64,000 bases of DNA from Thermus hydrothermalis (GTDB taxonomy: Bacteria > Deinococcota > Deinococci > Deinococcales > Thermaceae): assembly GCF_022760925.1 (NCBI RefSeq), contig NZ_JAKTNT010000008.1:33579-97578 (forward strand). The letters are read 5' to 3'. Position numbers and translations under genes: made by a program. Each line of letters starts with the position of its first letter. The stretch's first letter is position 1. The notes under the pieces were generated by a model, which saw only the letters and a program-made list of their open reading frames with translations, searched no databases and was not told the DNA's origin. Below, in pieces: positions 9,006 to 17,612 of this stretch.

Positions 9006-10331
9006 GAGGCCCTGGGGGTCAAGGAGGGCCTTGAGCCTGCGCATCCAGTCCAGGGCGGGGCCGTGCTCTAAGGGGAGGTACTTCCGCTTCCTCAGGCCCA
9101 CCCCGTGCTCGGCGGTGCAGGTGCCCCCAAGCTCCAGGGCTTTTTGCACGAGGTTTTCTGCGTAGGCCTCCGCTTTGCCGTAGTCCTCGGGGAGCACGGG
9201 GACCAGGGTGTGGAAGTTTCCGTCCCCCACGTGGCCCAGGATGTTCCCGGTGAGGCCCATCTCCCTTAGAAGCCCTTGGGCGAAGCGCACCATTGTGGGG
9301 AGGCGGGAGAGGGGGACGGCGGTGTCCGTAATCATGAAGCGGTGGCCGGGGAAAAGGTGGACCAGGGCCCAGTAGGCCTGGTGGCGGGCCTCCCACTGCC
9401 TTTTCCGTTCCTCCTCCGTCTTGGCGGCTTCCACCTCCAGGGCCCCCGCTTCCCGCATGATCTCCAGGGCCAAGGCGCTTTCCGCCTCCAGGGCCTCCTT
9501 GGTGGAGGAGTGAAACTCCACGAAAAGGGCTGGGCGCTCGGGGAAGTCCGAGCCCAGGTAGCGGTTGAGCGCCCTTAAGGCGAGCTCGTCCAAAAGCTCC
9601 AACCGGGCCACGGGGAGCCCTGCGGCCATCACCCGGTAGCTGGCCTCCACCGCCTCCTCCACCCCGGGGAAGAAGACCCTGAGGGTGTGGACGTGCTCGG
9701 GCAAAGGGTGGAGGCGCAGGGTGAGGCGGGTGATGACCCCCAAGGTGCCCTCGGAGCCGATGAAGAGGTCCTTTAGGTCGTAGCCGGCGCTCGTCTTGCG
9801 CACCCCCCGCCCGAGCTCCAGGACCTCGCCGCTCGCCAGGACCACCTGGAGGGCCAGGACATTGGCCCGCATCCCCCCGTAGCGCACCGTGGTGGTGCCG
9901 CTGGCGTTGGTGGCCGCCATGCCCCCCAGGGTGGCGTCGGCCCCGGGGTCCACGGGGAAGAAGAGGCCCGTGCCCTTTAGGGCCTCGTTCAGGGCCTTGC
10001 GGGTGAGGCCAGGCTCCACCACGGCGAGGAAGTCCTCGGGGCGGACCTCGAGGACCCGGTTCATCCGGGACAGGTCCAGGCTGATGGCCTCGCCCACGGG
10101 CAAAAGGGCCCCTTCCAGGCTCGTCCCCGCCCCGAAGGGGATGACGGCCACCCCCGTTTCCCGGGCCCAGGCGAGGGCCTTTTGCACGTCCCCTACCCCT
10201 TCCGGGTAGACCACGGCCAGGACCTCCCCTTCCTCCGGGTAGCCCTCGTCCTTGCCGTGGCGCCGCCTTTCGGAAGGGGAGGTTTCCACCTTGCCGGGCA
10301 GGAGGCTTTTTAGGGCTTCCAGCTTGTCCAT
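8982..10331 (-). CDS. FAD-linked oxidase, D-lactate dehydrogenase / glycolate oxidase GlcD family
   Basis: A 449-residue flavoprotein of the vanillyl-alcohol-oxidase fold. The PCMH FAD-binding half includes PFGAGTSLEG (65-74) and DPGADATLGGMAATNASGT. The C-terminal cap ends with HVGDGNFH, TAEHGVGLRKRKYL and the closing LLNPGKVV. These features match D-2-hydroxyacid dehydrogenases that oxidise D-lactate or glycolate and pass electrons to the respiratory chain. A probable leaderless promoter (TAAACT, 10338-10343, six bases before the ATG) lies in the 3' end of the upstream MFS gene. Glycolate versus D-lactate cannot be decided here. No GlcE/GlcF partner is adjacent, which favours a single-subunit D-lactate dehydrogenase. 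Confidence 0.9.
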   Translation of the reverse strand: MDKLEALKSLLPGKVETSPSERRRHGKDEGYPEEGEVLAVVYPEGVGDVQKALAWARETGVAVIPFGAGTSLEGALLPVGEAISLDLSRMNRVLEVRPEDFLAVVEPGLTRKALNEALKGTGLFFPVDPGADATLGGMAATNASGTTTVRYGGMRANVLALQVVLASGEVLELGRGVRKTSAGYDLKDLFIGSEGTLGVITRLTLRLHPLPEHVHTLRVFFPGVEEAVEASYRVMAAGLPVARLELLDELALRALNRYLGSDFPERPALFVEFHSSTKEALEAESALALEIMREAGALEVEAAKTEEERKRQWEARHQAYWALVHLFPGHRFMITDTAVPLSRLPTMVRFAQGLLREMGLTGNILGHVGDGNFHTLVPVLPEDYGKAEAYAENLVQKALELGGTCTAEHGVGLRKRKYLPLEHGPALDWMRRLKALLDPQGLLNPGKVV

Positions 10332-10337
10332 GGGGAA

Positions 10338-10343
10338 AGTTTA
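10338..10343 (-). promoter_or_regulatory. -10 box of a leaderless promoter for the FAD-linked oxidase gene
   Basis: TAAACT on the minus strand, separated by exactly six bases (10332-10337) from the ATG at 10331. No good -35 was identified. Confidence 0.45.
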
Positions 10344-11585
10344 GTCCGCCTTGGCGTCGGGGAGGAGGGTTTCCGCCTCCCGCACCCCTCGGATAAGGTA
10401 GCCCGAAAGCCCAAAGAAGACCCCCAGTCCCCCGAAGAGGAGGAGCATGAGGGCGATGCCCTCCCCCTGCCCCAAGCGGGGCCCGAAGACCCGGTCGGCC
10501 AGGGGCCCGGAAAGGACCATGGCCAAGGGGGTGGCGAACCAGGCGATCATGCGCCTGGCGGCGAAGACCTTGCCCTGGACGGCGAGGGGCACCTTGGCCT
10601 GCCAGATGGCCTGGTTGGAGCCGTTTAGGAGTGGGATAAAAAACGCCTCCAGGAAGGCCAGGGCCGCCCAGGCCCAAGGGCCCTCCACCACCCCCATGAG
10701 GGCCAAGGCCAGGCTGGAGAAGGCCATGCCCAAGAAGACCCCGTGAACGCGCCGCTTGGGACCGCCCCAAAGGGAGAGGAAAAGCCCCCCCGCCACCCCG
10801 CCCAGGCCCGAGGCGGAGCGCACCAGGGCCAAGGCGCTTTCGGAAAGCCCCGTCTTGGCCAGGACCATGGCGGGCATCACCGTGGCCGCCAAGGTGGTGA
10901 GGAAGTTGATGCCGAAGAACATGAGCTGGAGGCCGAGAAGGGGCGGCCTTTGCAGGATGAAGCGGAAGCCAAAAAGGGCCTCCCCCAGGAGGGAGGTCTT
11001 TTCCTGGGCCTGGGGTCTTGGGTTAGGGATGGGCACGAGGAGGAGGGTGGCCACCGCCGTGGCGGTTCCCAAAAGGTCCAAGGCGAAGATGCCCTCTAAG
11101 CCCAAGGGCTTGAGGAGGGCCGCCGCCAGGACCGGGGCCCCCACCCCGGCCAGGGACTCCGCCAGGCTCATCATGCCGCTTGCCCGGGCGTAGTCCTTCT
11201 TCTCCAACAGGGCGGAAAGGGCGGCGGAGAGGGCGGGCCAGTGCAGGCTGGAAAGCGCCCCGGTGAAGGCGGACGCCAGGTAAAGGTGCCCGACCTCGAG
11301 GCGGCCCAGAAGGGCCAGGAGAAGGAGCGTCCCCGTGGCCACCCCTCCCCCCAGGTCCGAGGCCAGCATGGCCCACTTCCGGGGATACCGGTCCACCAGG
11401 GCCCCCGCCAGGGGGGAGAGGAGGATGAGGGGCAGGAAGTGGAAGAAGCCCAAGAGGGAAAGGGTGGTGGCGAGGCCCGTCTTCTGGTAGGCGAAAAGGG
11501 TAAGGGCGAACCAGGTCATCTCCCGGCCCACCAGGGCCAAAGCCTGGCCCGCCCAGAGGAGGCGGAAGGCGGCGAAGCCCGCCAC
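10341..11585 (-). CDS. MFS transporter, EntS/macrolide-efflux type
   Basis: A 414-residue, roughly 12-helix inner-membrane protein. The opening FRLLWAGQALALVGREMTWFAL and the loop GALVDRYPRKW between helices 2 and 3 mark the drug/enterobactin-efflux (MFS_3) branch. The start is a GTG immediately following the stop of the aldo/keto reductase (TAGGTG), so it is probably translated by coupling. Substrate unknown; export of a drug-like or metal-chelating compound is the family norm. Confidence 0.85.
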   Translation of the reverse strand: MAGFAAFRLLWAGQALALVGREMTWFALTLFAYQKTGLATTLSLLGFFHFLPLILLSPLAGALVDRYPRKWAMLASDLGGGVATGTLLLLALLGRLEVGHLYLASAFTGALSSLHWPALSAALSALLEKKDYARASGMMSLAESLAGVGAPVLAAALLKPLGLEGIFALDLLGTATAVATLLLVPIPNPRPQAQEKTSLLGEALFGFRFILQRPPLLGLQLMFFGINFLTTLAATVMPAMVLAKTGLSESALALVRSASGLGGVAGGLFLSLWGGPKRRVHGVFLGMAFSSLALALMGVVEGPWAWAALAFLEAFFIPLLNGSNQAIWQAKVPLAVQGKVFAARRMIAWFATPLAMVLSGPLADRVFGPRLGQGEGIALMLLLFGGLGVFFGLSGYLIRGVREAETLLPDAKAD

Positions 11586-12545
11586 CTAGGCTTCGCCCCT
11601 TAGGATGGCCTCAATCCGCTCCAGGGCCTCTTGGGGCAGGTCCACCCCGGCCGCCCCCAGGCTTTCCTTGATCTGCTCGGGCCTTGTGGCCCCGGTGATG
11701 GCGCTGGAGATCCCGGGAAGCCGTAGCACCCAGGCCAGGGCCAGCTGGGTGCGGGTGAGGCCGAGCGCCTCCGCCACCTCTTTTAGCTTCAGCACCTTCT
11801 TGCGGTTCTCCTCCGTAAGGTAGCGTTCCCGGAACTGGTCGTAGCGGGCGAAGCGGCTATTCTCGGGGATGCCCTCGTCGTACTTCCCCGTGAGCATCCC
11901 TTGGGCCAAGGGGCTCCACACCACCAGGCCCAGGCCGAACCGCTCGGCCTCGGGCAGGATCTCGCCCTCCACCCGTTCCCGGTAAAGCATGGAGTACTGG
12001 GGTTGCTCCACGATGGGGGGGTGGAGGCCGTTTTCCCGGGCGAAGGCCACCGCCTCGGCGATGCGGGGGGCGGGCCATTCGGAGGTGCCCCAGTAGAGGG
12101 CGTAGCCCTTTTCCACGATGGTGTGCATGGCGTAGACGATCTCCTCCATGGGCACCTCGGGGTCGTAGCGGTGGGCGAAGAAGATGTCCACGTAGTCGGT
12201 CTTTAGCCGCTTGAGGCTTTTGGTGATGCTCTCCAGGAGGTGCTTGCGGCTTAGGCCCCGGTCGTTGGGGTCCTCGGACATGGGCCAGTAGGCCTTGGTG
12301 GAGAGGACCAGGGTGTGCCGGGGGAACTCCTTAAGCACCTCCCCCATGATCTCCTCCGCCAGGCCCCGGGCGTAGACGTCGGCGTTGTCAAAGAAGTTCA
12401 CGCCCCCTTCGTAGGCGATTTTCACGATTTCTCGGACCGTTTCCCTGTCCTTGACCACGTCCCCGAAGGTCACCCAGGCCCCCAGGGAGATCTCGGACAC
12501 CTTCAGGCCCCACTTGCCCAGTTTCCGGTAGCGCATCTCGCCCAT
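11586..12545 (-). CDS. Aldo/keto reductase, potassium-channel beta-subunit-like family
   Basis: A 319-residue NADPH-dependent TIM-barrel oxidoreductase. The catalytic tetrad is visible: Asp53 and Tyr58 (FFDNADVY), Lys84 (STKAYW) and His125 (FFAHRYD). The C-terminal GATRPEQIKESL is a typical cofactor-binding signature. It resembles the Kv-beta/YghZ subgroup, which reduces aldehydes such as methylglyoxal; the real substrate is unknown. An alternative start at 12536 (MRYRKLG) is possible. A weak -10, TAAACT (12555-12560), lies upstream in the short gap after the CDGSH gene. Confidence 0.9.
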   Translation of the reverse strand: MGEMRYRKLGKWGLKVSEISLGAWVTFGDVVKDRETVREIVKIAYEGGVNFFDNADVYARGLAEEIMGEVLKEFPRHTLVLSTKAYWPMSEDPNDRGLSRKHLLESITKSLKRLKTDYVDIFFAHRYDPEVPMEEIVYAMHTIVEKGYALYWGTSEWPAPRIAEAVAFARENGLHPPIVEQPQYSMLYRERVEGEILPEAERFGLGLVVWSPLAQGMLTGKYDEGIPENSRFARYDQFRERYLTEENRKKVLKLKEVAEALGLTRTQLALAWVLRLPGISSAITGATRPEQIKESLGAAGVDLPQEALERIEAILRGEA

Positions 12546-12588
12546 GGCAAGAGGAGTTTACCCCTTGCTCCGGCTGTTGACCAGCGGG

Positions 12589-12798
12589 TCAGTCCCCCTC
12601 CACCTCCAAGACCCCGCCTTCTGCCTGGAAGCCAATGCGCTTGTGGGTGCCGTCGCAGAAGGGCTTGTTGGCCGAGCCCCCACAGCGGCAGAGGAAGACC
12701 CGGGGCTTTTCCAAGACCTCTTCCTTTTCCCCAACACGCACCCGGAAGCGGGTGCCCTCGAGGCGGATGGGCCCGTTTTCCACCAGTTCCAGACGCAT
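12589..12798 (-). CDS. CDGSH-type [2Fe-2S] protein
   Basis: A 69-residue protein with the complete CDGSH motif: Cys37, Cys39, Cys48 and His52 (CRCGGSANKPFCDGTH). These residues bind a redox-active, acid-labile [2Fe-2S] cluster, as in mitoNEET. The preceding 30 residues form the small beta-rich cap. It is transcribed divergently from an A-type Fe-S carrier gene 98 bp away, so both may serve cluster transfer. Bacterial CDGSH proteins lack an assigned function. Confidence 0.92.
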   Translation of the reverse strand: MRLELVENGPIRLEGTRFRVRVGEKEEVLEKPRVFLCRCGGSANKPFCDGTHKRIGFQAEGGVLEVEGD

Positions 12799-12896
12799 GC
12801 TTTCATGGTACTTGAGGTCTTGGAAGGGGGGTATGGGAGCTACGGCACCTTTCTTTACCCTTGCTGTGCTAAGGTGGAGGGCAAGGAGGTTGGGGG

Positions 12897-13277
12897 ATGG
12901 TAGAAACGCAGGAGGCGGTCATCCGGATTACCCCGCTAGCGGCGGAAAAGGCCAAGGAGATCCTGGCCCGCTACGGCAAGGAGCATGCGGCCATCCGCGT
13001 CTACATCAAGTCCGGAGGGTGCTCCGGGTTCCAGTACGGCATGGCCGTGGACGAGCGGGAGCTGGAGGGGGACACCTTCGTGGAGATGCACGGGGTGCGC
13101 CTGGTGGTGGACCCCATGTCCTTGCCCTACCTGGTGGGCTCCGAGATTGACTGGGTGGAAAGCCTCATGGGGGGCGGCTTCACCGTGAACAACCCCAACG
13201 CCGCCAGCACCTGTGGCTGCGGCCACTCCTTCCGCACCAAGGACCAGGAGGGCGAGGCCCGCACCTGCGGCCACTAA
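12897..13277 (+). CDS. A-type Fe-S carrier protein (IscA/SufA/ErpA family)
   Basis: A 126-residue protein with the three family cysteines: Cys42 in [10 protein letters not shown], and Cys106 and Cys108 in TCGCGHSF. These hold a [2Fe-2S] or [4Fe-4S] cluster for delivery to apo-proteins. An additional C-terminal Cys124 (TCGH tail) goes beyond the usual end of the family. The ATG follows a good ribosome site (GGAGG, 12885-12889). It is not in the suf operon 11 kb away, so it probably acts as a free-standing ErpA-like carrier. A strong terminator closes the gene. Confidence 0.93.
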   Translation: MVETQEAVIRITPLAAEKAKEILARYGKEHAAIRVYIKSGGCSGFQYGMAVDERELEGDTFVEMHGVRLVVDPMSLPYLVGSEIDWVESLMGGGFTVNNPNAASTCGCGHSFRTKDQEGEARTCGH

Positions 13278-13298
13278 GCCTTTCGCATCGTTATTTGG

Positions 13299-13325
13299 GG
13301 GGCCTGGTTTCAGGCCCCTTTACCT
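13299..13325 (+). terminator. Terminator after the A-type carrier gene
   Basis: Perfect 8-bp stem GGGGCCTG / CAGGCCCC with a GTTT loop, followed by TTTACCTTTACC. It sits 21 bp after the stop codon. Confidence 0.85.
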
Positions 13326-13333
13326 TTACCCCA

Positions 13334-13361
13334 TTGACCCCCAGAATGGGCGCCGTATAAT
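13334..13361 (+). promoter_or_regulatory. Strong sigma-70 type promoter for the peptide ABC operon
   Basis: TTGACC (13334-13339), a 16-bp spacer and a consensus TATAAT (13356-13361) precede the binding-protein gene. The transcript would have a leader of about 40 bases ending in a good ribosome site (AAAGGAGG). Confidence 0.9.
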
Positions 13362-13407
13362 GACCTCGGCCACTAAGGAGAGTGCCGCACACACGAAAGG
13401 AGGCAGT

Positions 13408-15288
13408 ATGAGGAAACTAGGCAAACTGGCTGTACTCGGTTTAACCGCCATGGGGCTAGCCCTGGCGGGGCCCCAGGACAACAGCTTGGTCATCGGGGCT
13501 TCCCAGGAACCCCGGGTGCTGGCGGGGGACTTCCTCTCCATCATCTCCAACCAGGCCATCAAGAGCGAGATTGAGGGCTATCTCTTCGCCCCCTTCATCG
13601 GCTTTAACGCCGACAGCCAGAACTTCCCCGTTCTGGCCACCGAGGTGCCCACCCAGCAGAACGGGCGCTTGCGGGTGACGGACATCGGCGGGGGCAAGAA
13701 GCGGCTGGAGATGGACCTCACCATCCGCCCAGACGCCCGCTGGTCCGACGGCAAGCCCATCACCACCGAGGACGTGCAGTTCTACTTTGAGGTGGGCAAG
13801 GCCAAGGGGATGCCCGTCCTGAACCCCGACTACTGGGAGCGGGTAAGCCTAAAGGTAAAGGATGCCCGGAACTTCACCGTTATCTTTGAGCCCGCCTACT
13901 ACTACGACACCTACGGCGGCACCTACGGCTCCCCCATCGGCTATGCTCCCAAGCACATCATGGGCGCAGAGTGGGAGAAGGTGAAGGCGGCGGCCCGCAA
14001 CCTGGACCCCGACAAGGACGCGGAGAAGCTCAACGAGCTTTACCGCAACTTCTTCCTCAAGTTCTCTACGCCCCAGGCCCTGAACCGGGGGGCCATGGTG
14101 TACTCCGGGCCCTTTAAGCTCAAGCGCTGGGTGCCGGGCAACTCCGTGGAGATGGAGCGGAACCCCAACTTCCCCATCAAGCCGGAAGGTGGGGAGAGCC
14201 GCTACGTGCAGAAGGTGGTCTACCGCTTCATCCAGAACACCAACTCCCTTTTGGTGGCGGTGATCGGCGGGTCCATTGACGCTACCTCCAGCGTTTCCCT
14301 CACCTTTGACCAGGCCAGGAGCCGCCAGCTCACCTCCCGTGCCCCCGGCCGCTTTGACATCTGGTTCGTGCCCGGGGCCATCTGGGAGCACATTGACATC
14401 AACAAGTTTGAGAACTGCCAGACCGTGCGCGACCTGGGCCTGAACGACAAGCGCACCCGGCAGGCCATCCTCCACGCCCTGAACCGCGAGGGGCTGGTGA
14501 AGGCCTTCTTTGACGGGCTTCAGCCCGTGGCCCACACCTGGATTGCCCCCGTCAACCCCCTCTTCAACCCCAACGTCCGGAAGTACGAGTTTGACCTGAA
14601 GAAGGCAGAGGCCCTCCTGGCTGAGATGGGCTGGCGCAAGGGCCCGGATGGCATCCTGCAGCGCACCGTGGGCGGGCGCACCGTGCGCTTTGAGATTGAG
14701 TACGTGACCACCGCCGGCAACGCCATCCGCGAGCGCACGCAGCAGTTCTTCGCCGAGGACCTGAAGAAGATCGGCATCGCCGTCAAGATCAACAACGCTC
14801 CCTCCGCCGTGGTCTTCGCCGACGACTACACCCAGCGGGCTTCGGAGTGCAAGTGGACGGGGATGTTTGAGTTCGCCTGGGTCTCCAACCTGCAGGAGGA
14901 CGGTGGCCTCTTCCAGTACAGGAACCTGAACACCGGGGCCATCATGGTGCCCACCAAGGAGAACAACTACCAGGGGCAGAACATCGGCGGCTGGCGGAAC
15001 GACGAGTTTGACCGCCTCACCAGCCAGGCGGTGCTGGAGTTCGACGAGGCCAAGCGGAAGCAGCTCTTCGCCCGGGCGCAGGAGATCTGGGCCGAGGAGC
15101 TCCCCGCCCTGCCCCTCTACTTCCGCGCCAACCCCTACGTGGTGCGCCAGGGCCTCGTGAACTACGTGGCCAGCGCCTACTCCGGCGGCTACGGCTACCC
15201 CGGCTGGAACGCCTGGGAGATCGGCTGGGCCAGCCGCGGCGCCGTGAAGAAGTGGGACCAGGCGAAGTACGCGCTTTCCATCCGGTAG
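13408..15288 (+). CDS. ABC transporter substrate-binding protein, peptide/nickel (family 5) type
   Basis: A 626-residue extracytoplasmic binding protein. The ATG at 13408 (MRKLGKLAVLGLTAMGLALAG) gives a clear signal peptide with an AxA-like cleavage site and no lipobox Cys. Family-5 features include RPDARWSDGKPITTEDVQF near residue 110 and the pattern RTRQAILHALNREGL. It captures peptides or a related ligand for the permeases downstream. It has a strong promoter, and a terminator-like hairpin between it and the permease genes would keep binding protein in excess. Ligand specificity cannot be inferred. Confidence 0.93.
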   Translation: MRKLGKLAVLGLTAMGLALAGPQDNSLVIGASQEPRVLAGDFLSIISNQAIKSEIEGYLFAPFIGFNADSQNFPVLATEVPTQQNGRLRVTDIGGGKKRLEMDLTIRPDARWSDGKPITTEDVQFYFEVGKAKGMPVLNPDYWERVSLKVKDARNFTVIFEPAYYYDTYGGTYGSPIGYAPKHIMGAEWEKVKAAARNLDPDKDAEKLNELYRNFFLKFSTPQALNRGAMVYSGPFKLKRWVPGNSVEMERNPNFPIKPEGGESRYVQKVVYRFIQNTNSLLVAVIGGSIDATSSVSLTFDQARSRQLTSRAPGRFDIWFVPGAIWEHIDINKFENCQTVRDLGLNDKRTRQAILHALNREGLVKAFFDGLQPVAHTWIAPVNPLFNPNVRKYEFDLKKAEALLAEMGWRKGPDGILQRTVGGRTVRFEIEYVTTAGNAIRERTQQFFAEDLKKIGIAVKINNAPSAVVFADDYTQRASECKWTGMFEFAWVSNLQEDGGLFQYRNLNTGAIMVPTKENNYQGQNIGGWRNDEFDRLTSQAVLEFDEAKRKQLFARAQEIWAEELPALPLYFRANPYVVRQGLVNYVASAYSGGYGYPGWNAWEIGWASRGAVKKWDQAKYALSIR

Positions 15289-15306
15289 TCCGGGTGGTAT
15301 AGTGGG

Positions 15307-15337
15307 GCCCGCTGGGGTTAACCCCAGCGGGCTTTTT
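15307..15337 (+). terminator. Intra-operon terminator/attenuator between binding protein and permeases
   Basis: A perfect 26-base palindrome (two 13-base arms, GCCCGCTGGGGTT and its complement, 15307-15332) is followed by TTTTT. It lies 18 bp after the binding-protein stop. Partial read-through would set a high ratio of binding protein to permease; it could also protect the 3' end of the first cistron. Confidence 0.85.
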
Positions 15338-15362
15338 GGTGCCATAAACGGGAGGTACAACG

Positions 15363-16373
15363 GTGTTTGCCTACACGGTGCGCAGGCTTTTGCAGATGAT
15401 CCCTTTGCTCTTGGCGGCCAGCGTGGTGATTTACACCCTCTTGGCCCTACAGCCAGGGGACCCTTTGGAGGAACTTAGGCGGCAAAACCCCCGCATGACG
15501 GCGGAGCAGTTTGAGGCCCTGAAGCGGGCCTACGGCCTGGATAAGCCCCTCCATATTCGCTACTTCAAGTGGCTTTCCCGCGCCGTGCAGGGGGATTTGG
15601 GCTATAGCCGTACCTATGGGATCCCCGCCGCCGAGTACATCTTTGTCCAGCGCTTGCCCAAAACCCTCCTCCTCTCGGGGCTGGCCCTGACCCTGGCCCT
15701 GGTGGTGGCCATTCCCGTGGGGGTCTTCTCGGCCGTGCGTCAGTATTCCTTGGCGGACTATGTCATCACCTTCCTCTCCTTTGTGGGCTTTTCCATGCCG
15801 GTCTTCTTCCTGGGTATCCTCCTTCTCTACCTCTTTGCCATCTGGCTACCTGACCATATCCCCGGCTTTCCCCGCTTCCCCACGGGGGGTGTTCCCGGGG
15901 TGCTTTGGGAGGATGTGCGTTCGGGTGCGGTGAGCCTTTGGGGGTTTCTTGGCCAGTGGGCCTGGCACCTCGTCCTCCCCGTCATCGCCCTTTCCTCCTT
16001 GCAGATGGCCGAGTGGACCCGGTTTATGCGGGCCTCTCTCCTGGAGGTCCTCTCCCAGGACTACATCCGTACCGCCCGGGCCAAGGGGCTTTCCGAGCGG
16101 GTGGTGCTCTACAAACATGCCCTGAGGAACGCCCTCATCCCCATCGTGACCCTGGTGGGCCTGGCCATCCCGGGGGTTCTGGGCGGGGCCACCATCACCG
16201 AGACCATCTTCAGCTACCCGGGTATGGGGCGGGCCATCTTTGACGCTCTGGTGGAGAAGGACTACAACGTGGCCATGGCCGCCTTGGCCTTCTTGGCCCT
16301 AATGACCGCTCTTTTTAACCTCCTGGCGGACCTGGCCTATGCGGTGGTGGACCCCCGCATCCGCTATAGCTAG
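15363..16373 (+). CDS. Peptide-type ABC transporter permease, DppB family
   Basis: A 336-residue inner-membrane permease with a GTG start preceded by GGGAGG. It shows the DppB N-terminus (YTVRRLLQMIPLLLAASVVIY), a family segment TAEQFEALKRAYGLDKPLHIRY, and the EAA loop DYIRTARAKGLSERVVLYKHALRNALIP that contacts the ATPase. It forms a heterodimer with the next gene product. The ATPase subunits (DppD/DppF) are not encoded nearby, so they are either elsewhere or shared between systems. Confidence 0.93.
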   Translation: MFAYTVRRLLQMIPLLLAASVVIYTLLALQPGDPLEELRRQNPRMTAEQFEALKRAYGLDKPLHIRYFKWLSRAVQGDLGYSRTYGIPAAEYIFVQRLPKTLLLSGLALTLALVVAIPVGVFSAVRQYSLADYVITFLSFVGFSMPVFFLGILLLYLFAIWLPDHIPGFPRFPTGGVPGVLWEDVRSGAVSLWGFLGQWAWHLVLPVIALSSLQMAEWTRFMRASLLEVLSQDYIRTARAKGLSERVVLYKHALRNALIPIVTLVGLAIPGVLGGATITETIFSYPGMGRAIFDALVEKDYNVAMAALAFLALMTALFNLLADLAYAVVDPRIRYS

Positions 16374-16382
16374 AGGTGAAAC

Positions 16383-17570
16383 ATGGCGACCGCAACCACA
16401 TCCGCTAAGCCCAGGACCTTCTTTAGCCTCTTTTGGCGCCGCTTGCGGCGGCACAAGATGGCCATGGCGGGGCTGGTGGTCATCACCCTCCTCATCCTTA
16501 TGGCCATTTTTGCCCCCTGGCTTGCGCCCTACGACCCCACGGCCCAGCCCACGGGGGAGGATGTGGGCCAGTACTACTTCAACCCGCCTTCCCGGGAACA
16601 CCCCTTGGGCACCGATGACCTGGGGCGGGACGTCCTGTCCCGCATCATCTACGGCTCGCGCATCTCGCTCCTGGTGGGCTTTGCCGTGGCCTTCTCCAGC
16701 GTGATCCTGGGGACCATCATGGGCACGCTGGCAGGGTACTTCTCCGGGCGCCCCTTGCGGTTTTACCTAGGGCCCTTGCGCCGGGAGCGGGAGGGGTTTT
16801 ATCCTTGGAGCTTCGCCCTTTGGCGGGTGGTTTCCTGGTTCCTCTACTACGGGGTGCTTTACTTGGCCCTTTCCATCGCCTGGGCCTTGGCCCAAGACGG
16901 CATCCGGGCGGGAAGCGTTGGGAGCTACCTGGGCTTTGGGCTCACCCTGGCCCTGGTGCTCTGGGCCGCCTGGTATGGGCTTAAGGGCCAGATGCGGCTG
17001 GACCTGGACGTGGCCATCAGCCGCCTCATTGACTTCATGCTCACCATCCCCACCCTGCCTTTGCTCCTGGTGCTTTCCGCCCTCCTCCGGGACCCTGGGG
17101 TCAAGGTGGGGCAGTGGGCGCAAGGGGTGTTTGGGGATGCGGCGAGCGTTTTCATCATCATCACCATCCTGGTGCTTTTCGGTTGGCTGGGCACGGCGAG
17201 GCTGGTGCGGGGGAACATCCTCTCCTTGCGGGAGCAGGACTACGCCACCGCCGCCCAGGCCCTGGGGGCCACGGACGCCCGCATCATGTTCCGCCACCTG
17301 GTGCCCAACACCTTGGCCCCCCTCATCGTCCAGGCTACCCTGCAAGTGGGTGGGGCGATCCTTACGGAGGCGGCGCTTTCCTTCCTGGGCTTTGGCATCC
17401 AGCCCCCGGTGGCCACCTGGGGCAACATGCTGACCAACGCCCAGGAGTACATCTTCACCGCCCCTTGGCTGGCCTTGCCCCCTGGCTTCATGATCTTCAT
17501 CACCGTCTTGGCCTTTAACTACCTGGGGGACGGCCTGCGGGACGCCTTGGACCCGAGGAGCCGGCTTTAG
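16383..17570 (+). CDS. Peptide-type ABC transporter permease, DppC family, with an inserted membrane segment
   Basis: A 395-residue partner of the DppB-like protein. The DppC N-terminus (RHKMAMAGLVVITLLILMAI), the HPLGTDDLGRDVLSRIIYGSR motif and the C-terminal EAA loop (QDYATAAQALGATDARIMFRHLVPN) are intact. Typical DppC proteins are about 280-310 residues. The excess is a block at about residues 122-205 after GYFSG that includes two hydrophobic stretches (about 147-170 and 182-200), likely extra membrane helices. A terminator follows the gene. Confidence 0.9.
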   Translation: MATATTSAKPRTFFSLFWRRLRRHKMAMAGLVVITLLILMAIFAPWLAPYDPTAQPTGEDVGQYYFNPPSREHPLGTDDLGRDVLSRIIYGSRISLLVGFAVAFSSVILGTIMGTLAGYFSGRPLRFYLGPLRREREGFYPWSFALWRVVSWFLYYGVLYLALSIAWALAQDGIRAGSVGSYLGFGLTLALVLWAAWYGLKGQMRLDLDVAISRLIDFMLTIPTLPLLLVLSALLRDPGVKVGQWAQGVFGDAASVFIIITILVLFGWLGTARLVRGNILSLREQDYATAAQALGATDARIMFRHLVPNTLAPLIVQATLQVGGAILTEAALSFLGFGIQPPVATWGNMLTNAQEYIFTAPWLALPPGFMIFITVLAFNYLGDGLRDALDPRSRL

Positions 17571-17585
17571 GAGCCTTAGAGCTTA

Positions 17586-17612
17586 GGGACCGGCTAAAGC
17601 CGGTCCCTTTTA
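17586..17612 (+). terminator. Terminator between convergent permease and truA genes
   Basis: 10-bp perfect stem GGGACCGGCT / AGCCGGTCCC with an AA loop, then TTTTACC. It reaches the last codon of the convergent truA gene. Confidence 0.85.

Noticed and set aside
9019..10770. A 583-codon minus-strand frame overlapping the FAD-linked oxidase
   Set aside because: It is another frame of the same strand, composed almost wholly of Gly, Pro, Arg and Ala, with no ribosome site. The in-frame neighbour has clear family motifs.
13849..15360. A 503-codon minus-strand frame opposite the peptide-binding protein
   Set aside because: The plus-strand gene has a consensus promoter, ribosome site, signal peptide and family motifs; the antisense frame has none.
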